NCBI GenBank assembly: GCA_025924495.1
Contig: JAICIG010000108.1
Coordinates: 1 to 19,199, forward strand
Length of the DNA: 19,199 bases
Reading direction: 5' to 3'
Source: Pirellulales bacterium
GTDB taxonomy: Bacteria > Planctomycetota > Planctomycetia > Pirellulales > JAICIG01
Shown here: piece after piece, positions 7,179 to 15,489 of the stretch
How positions within the stretch are numbered: position 1 is the first letter of the stretch
Layout: the number at the start of each line of letters is the position of its first letter
The notes under the pieces: model-generated
Seen by the model: the letters and a program-made list of their open reading frames with translations, nothing else
Told to the model about the DNA's origin: nothing
Databases searched by the model: none
Translations under genes and position numbers: made by a program

Positions 7179-8138
7179 ATGATAACTGTCGAACCAGCGA
7201 TTGACGTCCGGGCTCTTCGCAAGACCTATCGGGAAGGGTTGTTCGGCCCTTCGGTAGACGCTCTGCGCGGCGTTAGTTTTCAGGTCGGTCGGGGCGAAAT
7301 CTTCGGACTGCTCGGACCCAACGGAGCGGGCAAGACGACTTTGATCAAGGTGCTGCTCGGCATCGTGCGAAAGACGAGCGGCGAAGCGACGTTGCTCGGT
7401 CGTCCTGCCGGCGATCGCGCCGGCAGAAGAAGCGTCGGCTACCTGCCCGAAAGCCATCGGATTCCGACGCACCATACCGGCAATACCGCCCTGGAGTATT
7501 ACGGCAGTCTGAGCGGATTGCCTGCCAGCGTCATCAAACGCCGCCGGCCCGAGCTGTTGCATACCGTAGGGTTGGACGAATGGGGACAGACTCTGGTCAA
7601 AAACTATTCCAAAGGCATGCTCCAACGTCTGGGACTGGCTCAGGCGTTGATGCACGATCCTGAGATGCTCATTCTCGATGAACCGACCGATGGCGTCGAT
7701 CCCGTCGGTCGCAAGCAGATGCGCACCTTGCTGCAGCAATTGAAAGCCGAGGGCAAAACGATCTTCATCAACAGCCATTTGCTGCAAGAAATCGAGTTGG
7801 TGTGTGATCGCGTCGTGATTCTCGTCCACGGCGAAGTGCAACGCGATGGCGCTGTTCGAGAACTGACGGCCCGGCCGGAGAGCGAAGTGTCGTGGGAGCT
7901 CTCGGGCCCGGAAGCGGAGATTCGCGCGGCTTTCGCTGGCCTTCCCGTGCGATCCTGGTCTGCAATCGCCGCGAATCAATTTCGAGTGGTCGTCTCCGTG
8001 GCCGATCAATCGGCCCTCGATGGCTGCATTGACGCGCTAAGGCAGCGGCGAGTCAGCGTCGTATCTCTTTCTCGGCATCGGCAAACGCTGGAAGAGGCCT
8101 TCCTGGGAATCGTGCAAACGCAGGAGGCCGCGGGATGA
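7179..8138 (+). CDS. ABC transporter ATP-binding protein (ABC-2 type)
   Basis: This is a 319-residue nucleotide-binding subunit with every ABC motif: Walker A GPNGAGKTT (46-54), a GYLPES Q-loop-region motif with Glu where Gln is usual (87-92; GYLPE is common in this subfamily), an ABC signature YSKGMLQRLGLAQAL (143-157), Walker B MLILDEPTDGVDP (163-175) and the switch histidine in INSHLL (His200). A C-terminal domain of about 100 residues follows, as in drug or sodium exporters of the CcmA/NatA type. The ATG at 7179 begins the conserved region; the open frame extends upstream to 6990 but runs through the previous gene and the terminator. The stop overlaps the permease start by four bases (ATGA), so the two subunits are made together. 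The substrate is unknown. Confidence 0.94.
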   Translation: MITVEPAIDVRALRKTYREGLFGPSVDALRGVSFQVGRGEIFGLLGPNGAGKTTLIKVLLGIVRKTSGEATLLGRPAGDRAGRRSVGYLPESHRIPTHHTGNTALEYYGSLSGLPASVIKRRRPELLHTVGLDEWGQTLVKNYSKGMLQRLGLAQALMHDPEMLILDEPTDGVDPVGRKQMRTLLQQLKAEGKTIFINSHLLQEIELVCDRVVILVHGEVQRDGAVRELTARPESEVSWELSGPEAEIRAAFAGLPVRSWSAIAANQFRVVVSVADQSALDGCIDALRQRRVSVVSLSRHRQTLEEAFLGIVQTQEAAG

Positions 8139-10420
8139 GACCTTACTGGGCAATCGTTAAGGATTCGTTCCGCGAGGCAGTTCAATCGCGCGTACTGTTG
8201 GTCTTGCTGTCGATCACAACGGTACTGCTGTTGGGCTTGGCGCCGATCGGAATTTCCGAACAGTTGGGCGGCTACTTCCTGGCGGCCGATCTGCTCGATC
8301 CGCAAGGACTGCTGGATCAAATCGAGCGGCAGCAAGAAGGCGATAAGCCGTCCCCCGGCAAGCAGGTCTGGAGGCAATTCAGCGACGACTTCAAAGCTCG
8401 GCTGGCGGACCGATCAGGCTCGATTGGTTCGAAAAAACGCCAACCGTCGCTTCAACTGCTGTTACCGAAAGAATTGAACCGCGTCATCCGCAGCCGAGAC
8501 TTGTATGACGCCCAAGCTTGGGCCGACGTGCGGTTGAGCCGGCAGGCCGAGGACTCTCTGAAACGTGGCGTGAGCGAGCTCTCGGAGGAGCAACTATCGC
8601 ATTTCAACCGTCTGCTGCTGGAAGCGGGATTCCCTGGCAAGATCGCGCACAGCCGCCCCCAGGCGACTTATCTCAATTATCTTGGCTGGCGCATCGACGG
8701 CTCGCTACCGATGAGCAAGACGCAAGTCGTCGAGGCGATTATTGCGACGTTTGTAACGGTCTTCGTCGGAATCATCGGCGTGTTTGTGGCGATCTTGGTG
8801 ACCGCCTCGATCATGCCGCAGACATTCACTCCCGGCGCGATCGACTTGCTATTAAGCAAGCCGATCTCGCGGAGCTTACTGTATGCGACGAAGTATTTCG
8901 GCGGTTGCATGTTCACGTTGATCAACGCTTCGTACGTAATCATCGGGCTGTGGCTGATCGCCGGCCTGCGTTTCGGGGAGTGGAGCAACAAGCTGCTGCT
9001 GTGCATTCCCATCTTTCTGTTCCTGTTCGCCATCTACTACGCAGTTTCAGCTTTGGCAGGCGTGGTCTGGCGAAATCCGATCGTGTCAGTCGTTCTGACG
9101 GTGCTGTTCTGGGCGATCTGCTCGGGCCTCGGTGTGACGAAATCGGTTGTCGAGGGATTTTGGATCAATCCGCAGCGGCTGGTCGCCATCGTGCCGGCGG
9201 GCGACGAACTGATCGTCGCCAACGAGGTGGGGCAGGCGTTTCGCTGGGATGAGCCAAGCCGGACTTGGCAGGAAATCCTGACCGCCGCGGGCGAGCAAGG
9301 CCGACGCAGCGTGTTCGAAGTTTCTCCGCCGCTCGTTGGCCCTGTCTACGATTCAAAGCACGAACGGGTGCTCGCCATTGTGAATCCGTTCGGCCAGTTC
9401 GGTCCGACGCCCGACGGCAATTTGCTTCGGATTGGACAACGCACCGATGATTGGCAGCGCATTACCGGAGTGGGGGCGCCAGCGGGGACGACAGCTTTAT
9501 TTATCGATGCCAAGGGAAGTTTGCTTGCGGTCAGCTCGCAAGGGCTGTTCCGCTTGCAGGGCGATCCGACGGAGAAGCCCAAGCAAATGGAAGTCTTCGG
9601 CATCAAAATGCCCGCGGCTGGGCAAGGCGCGAAATTCACGCTCGCCAGCCCCGCCTTACGGCTTCATTCTCCGCTGTCGGCTGCGATCGATCGGGGCGCC
9701 GGCGCCTTGGCGATTTTTGACGGTCAAACGCTGCTGACATTAACTCCCGACGACTCTGGCCGGTATGCCATCGGCAAGCAACGGAAACTCGACGATGACG
9801 AGCGGGGCGTCGTCGCCATGGCGGGGAATGTCATCGTGATCGGCCTTGTCGATGGTCGCATTGTGACCTTCGACAGTTCCAATCTGGAATCTCGCGACGA
9901 CTTCCAGCCGCATGGGCGGAACTCAGTTCGTTCGGTCGCCGTATCACCGGACGGCCGTTATTTCGCCGCGGCATTTGCCGACGGAAAGCTGTGGCTCCAC
10001 GACGCGCGAGAGCAAAGGGAATTAAAGCCTGCCAATGTTCCGACGAAGAACGTCTCTGCAGTCGCCTTCGACTCAACCGATCGGGTGCTCGTGGCCGATC
10101 ATCTGACGCAGGTCGCCGAATACAAATTGCCCGAGGGCTCGATCGAGCAGCGCCATTCGCCTTCTCGGGGCTACGTGCAATTGACGGATCAGTACTTGCT
10201 CAAGCCGCTCTACACAATTTTTCCGAAGCCAGGCGAATTGGACAATCTGATTGGCTACCTGTTGTCGCCGAAAGAAAGCGCACCTGCACGCAGCCGCGCT
10301 CGAGACGCCCAGGGAAAAATCGTTCCGCCCGATCTCTGGGGCCCGGTGTGGAGCAATCTAGCGTTTATCGCCGGAGCCGTCCTGCTCGGCTGTTGGTACA
10401 CGTCCAGGAAGGACTTCTAA
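8135..10420 (+). CDS. ABC-2 type permease with a large WD40-like extracytoplasmic insert
   Basis: The 761-residue protein is the membrane partner of the ATPase it overlaps. Predicted helices lie near 20-38, 199-226, 258-278, 286-312, 315-333 and 738-755. The segment 39-198 is a hydrophilic, partly helical loop after helix 1. The conserved ABC-2 coupling region includes TPGAIDLLLSKPISRSLLYATKY (232-254). Residues about 340-735 hold a beta-rich domain with repeated short strands; one blade reads VRSVAVSPDGRYFAAAFADG (598-617), followed by KLWLHD, a WD40-type repeat. Counting helices places this domain on the outer face. Most ABC-2 permeases are 250-450 residues and have no propeller, so this architecture is unusual. 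I cannot tell whether it binds a substrate, a partner protein or the cell envelope. Confidence 0.88.
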   Translation: MRPYWAIVKDSFREAVQSRVLLVLLSITTVLLLGLAPIGISEQLGGYFLAADLLDPQGLLDQIERQQEGDKPSPGKQVWRQFSDDFKARLADRSGSIGSKKRQPSLQLLLPKELNRVIRSRDLYDAQAWADVRLSRQAEDSLKRGVSELSEEQLSHFNRLLLEAGFPGKIAHSRPQATYLNYLGWRIDGSLPMSKTQVVEAIIATFVTVFVGIIGVFVAILVTASIMPQTFTPGAIDLLLSKPISRSLLYATKYFGGCMFTLINASYVIIGLWLIAGLRFGEWSNKLLLCIPIFLFLFAIYYAVSALAGVVWRNPIVSVVLTVLFWAICSGLGVTKSVVEGFWINPQRLVAIVPAGDELIVANEVGQAFRWDEPSRTWQEILTAAGEQGRRSVFEVSPPLVGPVYDSKHERVLAIVNPFGQFGPTPDGNLLRIGQRTDDWQRITGVGAPAGTTALFIDAKGSLLAVSSQGLFRLQGDPTEKPKQMEVFGIKMPAAGQGAKFTLASPALRLHSPLSAAIDRGAGALAIFDGQTLLTLTPDDSGRYAIGKQRKLDDDERGVVAMAGNVIVIGLVDGRIVTFDSSNLESRDDFQPHGRNSVRSVAVSPDGRYFAAAFADGKLWLHDAREQRELKPANVPTKNVSAVAFDSTDRVLVADHLTQVAEYKLPEGSIEQRHSPSRGYVQLTDQYLLKPLYTIFPKPGELDNLIGYLLSPKESAPARSRARDAQGKIVPPDLWGPVWSNLAFIAGAVLLGCWYTSRKDF

Positions 10421-10483
10421 GCGTCAAGACGTTTGAAGTTGCTGCTGCCCCTGCCGCAAAAGCTTCCCCGCTTGTCCGGACGG

Positions 10484-11812
10484 CTACTCCATGCGATCGA
10501 TCGCGCGCGACAGCAAGTCGGCGACGTCGACGCCCTCTCGCAAATCCGCGGCGACGCGCGGATGGGCGAAGATTCGCACCCGTTTGACGTAATCGTCGAA
10601 TTGTTCTTTGGCCAAGGTCCGCACCACGGGCGATACTTCGCCGAGCGGCCGATAGCAGTTTTCCTTGCTAAAGAACACGTCGACGTTGAATTCCACCTCG
10701 CGCTGAATCGGCGGAGCGTCGAACAGGATTTCGTGCGGCGCGACGACTCGGCCCAAGGCGGTGCTGGCCAGCGTGGCAAACTGTTCGGCGCAGGCGGCGA
10801 GCCACGGATAAGGCTGCCGCGTCAACCGATCGTAGATCTCGCGGTGCTCGAAGATGCTGTACTGAGCCAGACGCTTGTACAACCGTCGAGTCGCGCCGAA
10901 CAGGCCGTCGAGGAGATCGCGCGCGGGGCCTGCGCCGGCCGCGCGTTCCATTTCTTCGATCATCCGTGATTCCGACAGCCGGAATAGCGAATCGAGATCG
11001 AGCTGCCCATGCAACAAATAAAATGCTCGCTGCAGCATAGCCGTCGCCGACCGCACGCCGTGATGCCAATACACCTCGCTGAACATCACATATCGCGCGA
11101 AGACCATCATCTCGGCGGCGGTCTTGCCCTTGTCGGTAATTGCCAGCCCATCGCCGGCTTCATTCAGGCACAGGCTGCCAACCAGGCGCCCTTGGTCGAA
11201 GTTCCGCCCATAAGGCACGCCGGCATGCAGGCTGTCGCGTTGCAGGTAGTCGAGCTTATCGATATCGATTGGCCCGGAAAGCATGCTGGAAAGAATGCGC
11301 GACTTGGGGCTGCGAGGCTTCTCGGAAAGCAGCGCCACGACGTCGCGCGGATTGACGCTCCAATCGGATCGTAGCGCGTCGGCGATCTCGCCCTCCAACA
11401 GAAAACTGTTCGCGAACAGTTCGTGGTTAGGAACTTTGGCGAGCCGGATGTCTTCAATCGGATGACAAAACGGCCAGTGCCCCAGATCGTGCAACAGGGC
11501 CGCGACGATAAACAGCTCCGCATCATCCGGTCGGATGACAGAGATAAACCGTTCGTCGTGCGCCAAGTGTTTCAGGTACACGAGCGCGAGCCGGTAGACG
11601 CCCAGCGAGTGTTCGAATCGCGTATGAATTGCGGCCGGGTAGACCAGCGATACCAGTCCGAGCTGACTGATCTTTGCCAGGCGGCGGAAGTCTGCGGTAT
11701 CGATAATTTGCCGCACGCGATGCGTCAGCGGCACGTCGAGCTCTGGCGGGATTCGCACCAGTCCGCGATGAGCGTCCAGCCCGGCGACTTCCGGAATCTC
11801 CGAAATGTTCAT
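10484..11812 (-). CDS. HD-domain phosphohydrolase (COG1078-type, dNTPase-like)
   Basis: This 442-residue protein has the HD superfamily motifs in order: TRFEHSLGVYR (His68), LLHDLGHWPFCHPIED (His108, Asp109) and PIDIDKLDYLQRDSLHAGVPYG (Asp188 region). They match the dGTPase/SAMHD1-related COG1078 proteins, which hydrolyse deoxynucleoside triphosphates or related phosphoesters with a metal. The C-terminal half is mostly helical and ends at LLSRAIDRME. The start was placed at the ATG at 11812, which shares ATGA with the stop of the upstream gene, indicating translational coupling; a GTG at 11818 would add two residues. The partner, a nucleoside deoxyribosyltransferase-like protein, supports a role in nucleotide metabolism. 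The substrate is not established. Confidence 0.9.
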   Translation of the reverse strand: MNISEIPEVAGLDAHRGLVRIPPELDVPLTHRVRQIIDTADFRRLAKISQLGLVSLVYPAAIHTRFEHSLGVYRLALVYLKHLAHDERFISVIRPDDAELFIVAALLHDLGHWPFCHPIEDIRLAKVPNHELFANSFLLEGEIADALRSDWSVNPRDVVALLSEKPRSPKSRILSSMLSGPIDIDKLDYLQRDSLHAGVPYGRNFDQGRLVGSLCLNEAGDGLAITDKGKTAAEMMVFARYVMFSEVYWHHGVRSATAMLQRAFYLLHGQLDLDSLFRLSESRMIEEMERAAGAGPARDLLDGLFGATRRLYKRLAQYSIFEHREIYDRLTRQPYPWLAACAEQFATLASTALGRVVAPHEILFDAPPIQREVEFNVDVFFSKENCYRPLGEVSPVVRTLAKEQFDDYVKRVRIFAHPRVAADLREGVDVADLLSRAIDRME

Positions 11813-12537
11813 GAACACATTTTATCGCTGGCGGCCATGCCGGCCGCGTGCGCGGTTGGGGCCAAGCTGGCGGATTTTTCCAGGTTGCCGAACTCCGCCA
11901 TCACCGCGGCCGCCACCTGATCGTCCGGACGTTCGTCGCCCATGGCGAGCAGCCGCAGCCAGAGTCGTTCGCCCGCGGCCAGTTTTTCGCTGAGGTGCGG
12001 CGGGCACGGCGCCGCGCAATCGGGATCAGGCTGCAGCTCCGCCAGCCGCGCGGCGAGCGCCGGGCCAATGGCTTCGATCTCCGGCACGGTTTGAAACTCG
12101 GCCAGCCCGACAACCAATGGGTTGTCTCGGCCGGCGACCTTCGAGCGCGCGTCGGCCTTGAAGATTACGATCGGCTTGCCGAGGATCCAGGCCATGGCGG
12201 CTTCAGACACCGCGCCTTCGTCTGGAACGCGCCCGTTCATGTTCAGCACTAACGTCCCACAGCCCATCACGACCTGGTACGCGTCGAGCGCGAAGATCGC
12301 TTCGTGCAGCAAGCGGCCGGCGGCGGCCGGATCGTATCCTTCGTCGGCCAGATAAGGCTGCACTCGGGCAAATTCCAAGCCATCGGCGTGCGGCACAAAC
12401 GGCTCGAAGCCCGACTCGCGAAGATGCTCGGCGATTTCCGAAATCTCGCGCCGTTCCGGCTCATTGAACAGCGGGCCCGCGCAATAAACTCGCCGCAGTT
12501 CTCGCAACGGATAAATCGTCGTTAGCGTCGTCGCCAA
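11809..12537 (-). CDS. Nucleoside 2-deoxyribosyltransferase-like protein
   Basis: The first 130 residues fit the nucleoside 2-deoxyribosyltransferase family: RRVYCAGPLFNEPER (15-29), the GTLVLNMNGRVPDEGAVSEA stretch (94-113) with Glu112 at the likely catalytic position, and AWILGKPIVIF (116-126). Such enzymes move or release the base of deoxynucleosides or deoxynucleotides. A further 110 residues of unknown role extend the protein beyond the usual 150-170. The frame is open to an ATG at 12621, but the TTG at 12537 has AAGGAG at 12549-12544 with a six-base spacer and leaves a normal N-terminus, so it is preferred; the protein is then 242 residues. The stop overlaps the HD phosphohydrolase start by ATGA. 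Confidence 0.82.
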   Translation of the reverse strand: MATTLTTIYPLRELRRVYCAGPLFNEPERREISEIAEHLRESGFEPFVPHADGLEFARVQPYLADEGYDPAAAGRLLHEAIFALDAYQVVMGCGTLVLNMNGRVPDEGAVSEAAMAWILGKPIVIFKADARSKVAGRDNPLVVGLAEFQTVPEIEAIGPALAARLAELQPDPDCAAPCPPHLSEKLAAGERLWLRLLAMGDERPDDQVAAAVMAEFGNLEKSASLAPTAHAAGMAASDKMCS

Positions 12538-12543
12538 GCGTTT

Positions 12544-12549
12544 CTCCTT
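12544..12549 (-). promoter_or_regulatory. Ribosome binding site that decides a TTG start
   Basis: AAGGAG read on the minus strand, six bases before the TTG at 12537. It is the strongest such signal near the 5' end of the deoxyribosyltransferase-like gene and argues against the far upstream ATG at 12621. Confidence 0.6.
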
Positions 12550-12749
12550 AAAGCGCCTTTGCGGCAAAACACGTTGCGTCCCGGCGCCTGCCTGTTCGAG
12601 CGGCACGCGAGGTCGCATCATGCGATCGATCAGGGAACCAAGGTCTGACTTCCTGAAACCAAGACCTAAAGCTACACTTCGGCCTCATGGACTGCAACTC
12701 AGACGCGAAGCCGCTAAAATCGGCCCGTTGAGCCTAATTGTGTTGGAGC

Positions 12750-12772
12750 AGGGCAGCGATTCAGCCTGCCCT
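12750..12772 (+). other. Hairpin in the 297-bp divergent intergenic region
   Basis: The region 12538-12834 separates the divergent deoxyribosyltransferase-like and esterase genes. The clearest structure is AGGGCAG (12750-12756) pairing with CTGCCCT (12766-12772) around a 9-base loop, some 63 bases before the esterase ATG. No T-run follows. No convincing -35/-10 pair was found for either gene, and nothing else stands out in the region. Confidence 0.35.
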
Positions 12773-12834
12773 TGGCTCGGCGCCCGTCAATTAAAGAGTC
12801 TGCTGCTTGGAGCCGCTGCCTCAGGAGTCAGCGA

Positions 12835-14376
12835 ATGTCACAAAAATCCGCCTTGCTATGGCCCGGAGTTTGGCTAGGGCTCTGTCTCGCGCTATTGGCG
12901 ATTGCTCCGAGCGTCTCTCGAGCGGCCGCCGGCGCTGCCTATGCGGAAGTACAGTTAGACGAGCAGGCGGCGCTCGCGGCGACTGGCGGCCAGCCGGTCA
13001 CGGGCCGAGTGTTTCTATTCGTATCGCAGCGGTCGGCCAAGGAGCCGCGATTTGGCCCCGACTGGTTTTCGCCGGAGCCTTTCTTTCGCATCGACGTCCA
13101 TGACTTTCAGCCAGGGCAGGTCGTGCGCGTTGACGATCAGGCGACGGGCTTCCCCGATTTATTTTCGAGGATTCCTCGTGGGCAATATCGAGTGCAGGCG
13201 TTGCTCGATCACAGCCTTGATTCTCAGCATTACGCGCACGCACCAGGAAACCTTCACAGCCAGGTTTACTCGTGGCGTCATGATCCTGCCTCGCCTCGCC
13301 CCTTCCGCCTGGTGCTTAACCAGGCGATTGGACCGCGCACGTTTGAAGAGAAGCCGTGGCTTAAAGAGTTACGATTCGCGAGCAAGTTGCTTTCAGAGTT
13401 CCACGGACGCGAAGTGTTGCATCAAGCGGCGATCGTTCTGCCCGACGGATACGATCGACAGCCTCAGCGGCATTATCCGGTAATTTATTCTGTTCCGGGC
13501 TTCGGCGGCACGCATTACGACTCGGCACGCTCGTATGCCGCGGCGCCGCCGCGAGCGGAGCCTGGTGAAACCGATTTCATTCGCGTACTGCTCAGCGGCG
13601 ATTGCGCTTGGGGCCATCACGTCTTTGCGGATAGCGACTGCAATGGGCCTCGCGGCGCGGCGCTGGTCGAGGAAGTCATTCCGTATGTTGACGCAAACTT
13701 TCGCACCGTGGCGGCGGCGACGGCTCGTTTTGTCGCAGGCCACAGTTCCGGCGGCTGGTCCAGCCTATGGCTTCAAGTCAGCTATCCGCAGACGTTTGGC
13801 GGCGTGTGGAGCACGGCTCCCGATCCGGTTGATTTCCGAGACTGGCAGCAAGTGAACCTGTATGCGCGCCCTCCGTTGAGCCTGTACTTCGACGAGCGAG
13901 GGCAGCCTCGGCCGATCGCTCGGTCGGGCACGACCCCTATCCTTTGGTATCAGTCTTTCGCCAAGATGGACGACGTCCTTGGCCGCGGCGGGCAGCTTCG
14001 TTCGTTCGAGGCGGTGTTCAGCCCGCTGGACGAGACTGGCGAACCGCGCCGGCTTTGGGATCGGCGCACCGGACAGGTCGATTCGGAAATAGCGGCCGCC
14101 TGGGAGCCATATGACATACGTCTTAAGCTCGAGCGCAACTGGCCAGAGTTGGGCCCGCTACTGCAGGGCAAGTTGCATATCTTGACCGGAGAGATTGACA
14201 CCTTCTATTTAGAGGGCGCCGTGCGAAAACTGGCGGCCTCGCTCAAAGCGCTCGGCAGCGATGCGGAAGTGATCGTCGTGCCAGGGAAAGATCATCGCGA
14301 TCTTTTGACGCCCGATCTGCAGCAAAGGATCCGCCAGCAGATGACGGCCTCTTACCGACGCCACCACTCGCCCTAG
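12835..14376 (+). CDS. Secreted esterase D / enterochelin-esterase-like alpha/beta hydrolase
   Basis: The 513-residue protein begins with a signal peptide: a short basic start, a hydrophobic core at about 8-27 and small residues near 30-36, consistent with cleavage around AxA at 30-36. Residues about 37-185 form a beta-rich N-terminal domain. The catalytic part starts near 195 (QAAIVLPDGYD). The nucleophile elbow is GHSSGG at 302-307 (Ser304), with Asp455 in GEIDTF and His487 in GKDHRD as likely partners, giving a Ser-Asp-His triad of the PF00756 type. The stretch between nucleophile and acid is about 150 residues and probably contains an insert (about 340-430). AGGAG at 12823-12827, seven bases before the ATG at 12835, supports the start. 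The substrate could be a carbohydrate ester or another ester outside the cytoplasm. Confidence 0.88.
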   Translation: MSQKSALLWPGVWLGLCLALLAIAPSVSRAAAGAAYAEVQLDEQAALAATGGQPVTGRVFLFVSQRSAKEPRFGPDWFSPEPFFRIDVHDFQPGQVVRVDDQATGFPDLFSRIPRGQYRVQALLDHSLDSQHYAHAPGNLHSQVYSWRHDPASPRPFRLVLNQAIGPRTFEEKPWLKELRFASKLLSEFHGREVLHQAAIVLPDGYDRQPQRHYPVIYSVPGFGGTHYDSARSYAAAPPRAEPGETDFIRVLLSGDCAWGHHVFADSDCNGPRGAALVEEVIPYVDANFRTVAAATARFVAGHSSGGWSSLWLQVSYPQTFGGVWSTAPDPVDFRDWQQVNLYARPPLSLYFDERGQPRPIARSGTTPILWYQSFAKMDDVLGRGGQLRSFEAVFSPLDETGEPRRLWDRRTGQVDSEIAAAWEPYDIRLKLERNWPELGPLLQGKLHILTGEIDTFYLEGAVRKLAASLKALGSDAEVIVVPGKDHRDLLTPDLQQRIRQQMTASYRRHHSP

Positions 14377-14397
14377 CGGCGCCTCGCAGACGGAAAA

Positions 14398-14424
14398 GCC
14401 ACGGCGAGCCTCAACCGCGGTGGC
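14398..14424. terminator. Bidirectional hairpin between convergent genes
   Basis: GCCAC (14398-14402) pairs with GTGGC (14420-14424), and after one mismatch three more pairs form inside. On the minus strand the stem is followed by TTTT, so it can serve as terminator for the zinc-ribbon membrane protein gene. On the plus strand only a TTGTT tract follows, which is weaker for the esterase gene. Confidence 0.45.
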
Positions 14425-14430
14425 GCTTGT

Positions 14431-15282
14431 TCAACTGGCTATTCCGGCCCAGGGCATGGCCAACCCGGCCGTTGCGCCCAGCAGCAGCGTGACGAGCAAG
14501 TAAAAGCAATAGTGAAAGAAGCCATTGCCGAAGTCCAAGTCGAGCGTGGTGTATGCCGCGCCGGCGCCGACCAGAAAGAACGGCGGACCGACGAGGATCC
14601 AGTTCCAGGCTTCTGCCGTGGCGTCCGCCGGCAAGAATAAATATACGCCCCACATTGCCAAATAGATCAGCCCGCAGATTCCCGCTCGAATCCAAAGCCA
14701 GCGACCGCGATAAGGTTCCAGTTCATCATCTCGCAAGAAGCTGTAGCCCGCCACGGCGATCGCCGGCGACAGAAGCAACAGGCCGATGCCGCGCAAGAGC
14801 ACGTTTTGTTGCAACTGCACGCGCATGATCCAAGCAATGGCCAACGTGACCAGCACGCTCGCGCCAATGATGATCGCCGGCACTAGTTCGAATTTCGTCT
14901 CTCGGCGCGCTATCGGCTTGGTGACCGATCGGCCGGTTGCGCCTTTCGGTCCGACCGGCTCGGGGGCGTGAATGACGACCTCGGGCATGGGCTCGGGCGC
15001 CGCTTTGCCGGCCGGCGCGGCAGCAGCGCCTTTGGCTGCTGTTGCGCCGGGCTTACCCGAGGGCGCATTGGGCTTTCCTGTTGGCGCGGCAGATTTGGCG
15101 GCGGCAGCGCCCGGTTTAGCCGCGGCTCCAGGTTTCGCGGCCGCCGGCTGTGCGGCCTGCGGTTCGGCCTTGGGAATGGTGATCGGCGCCTTGCACTTGG
15201 GGCACGGCCCTTGCTTGCCCGCAAACTTATCGCTGACGGTGAATTTTGCCTTGCAACTCGGGCAAGAAACCGCGATTGGCAT
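14431..15282 (-). CDS. Zinc-ribbon membrane protein with Ala/Pro/Lys linker
   Basis: I do not recognise a named function. The 283-residue protein starts with a zinc ribbon: CPSC (Cys7, Cys10) and CPKC (Cys27, Cys30), of the MJ0042-like type often found at the start of planctomycete and myxobacterial proteins. Residues about 40-100 are a low-complexity linker of Ala, Pro, Gly and Lys with repeated AAKPGAA-like units. Helices follow near 133-153, 160-183, 195-217, 226-247 and 256-278, so the C-terminal half is an integral membrane domain with no enzymatic motif. The ATG at 15282 directly precedes the first Cys motif; no clear ribosome binding site is seen. It is divergent from another zinc-ribbon gene. 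Confidence 0.85.
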   Translation of the reverse strand: MPIAVSCPSCKAKFTVSDKFAGKQGPCPKCKAPITIPKAEPQAAQPAAAKPGAAAKPGAAAAKSAAPTGKPNAPSGKPGATAAKGAAAAPAGKAAPEPMPEVVIHAPEPVGPKGATGRSVTKPIARRETKFELVPAIIIGASVLVTLAIAWIMRVQLQQNVLLRGIGLLLLSPAIAVAGYSFLRDDELEPYRGRWLWIRAGICGLIYLAMWGVYLFLPADATAEAWNWILVGPPFFLVGAGAAYTTLDLDFGNGFFHYCFYLLVTLLLGATAGLAMPWAGIAS

Positions 15283-15489
15283 GCTTGGGGGCTCGAAACG
15301 AGAAGAGGGGCTCTGTACCGGCAGTCTCGCGGCGACGATCGCGGGAGTCTGGGAGTACTCTCAAACGACGCGCCGCCAAAGCGTAGGCTACAGTTTTCTA
15401 GTGTTTGCATGCGGCGTGACTAAGTCAAGCGGTTGTTTCGTTTTACGGCGCATTGTTCCCGCTGGAATGCTGAGCTAGGATACACGGCG

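Noticed and set aside
6732..8009. Long open frame of 425 codons on the minus strand
   Set aside because: It lies antisense to the DUF1559 gene and the ABC ATPase, both with clear family motifs, and its own translation shows no recognisable domain. Long antisense frames are common in GC-rich coding DNA.
10421..10483. Small CGTC-AA-GACG hairpin between the convergent permease and HD genes
   Set aside because: A 4-base stem with a two-base loop is not a convincing terminator.
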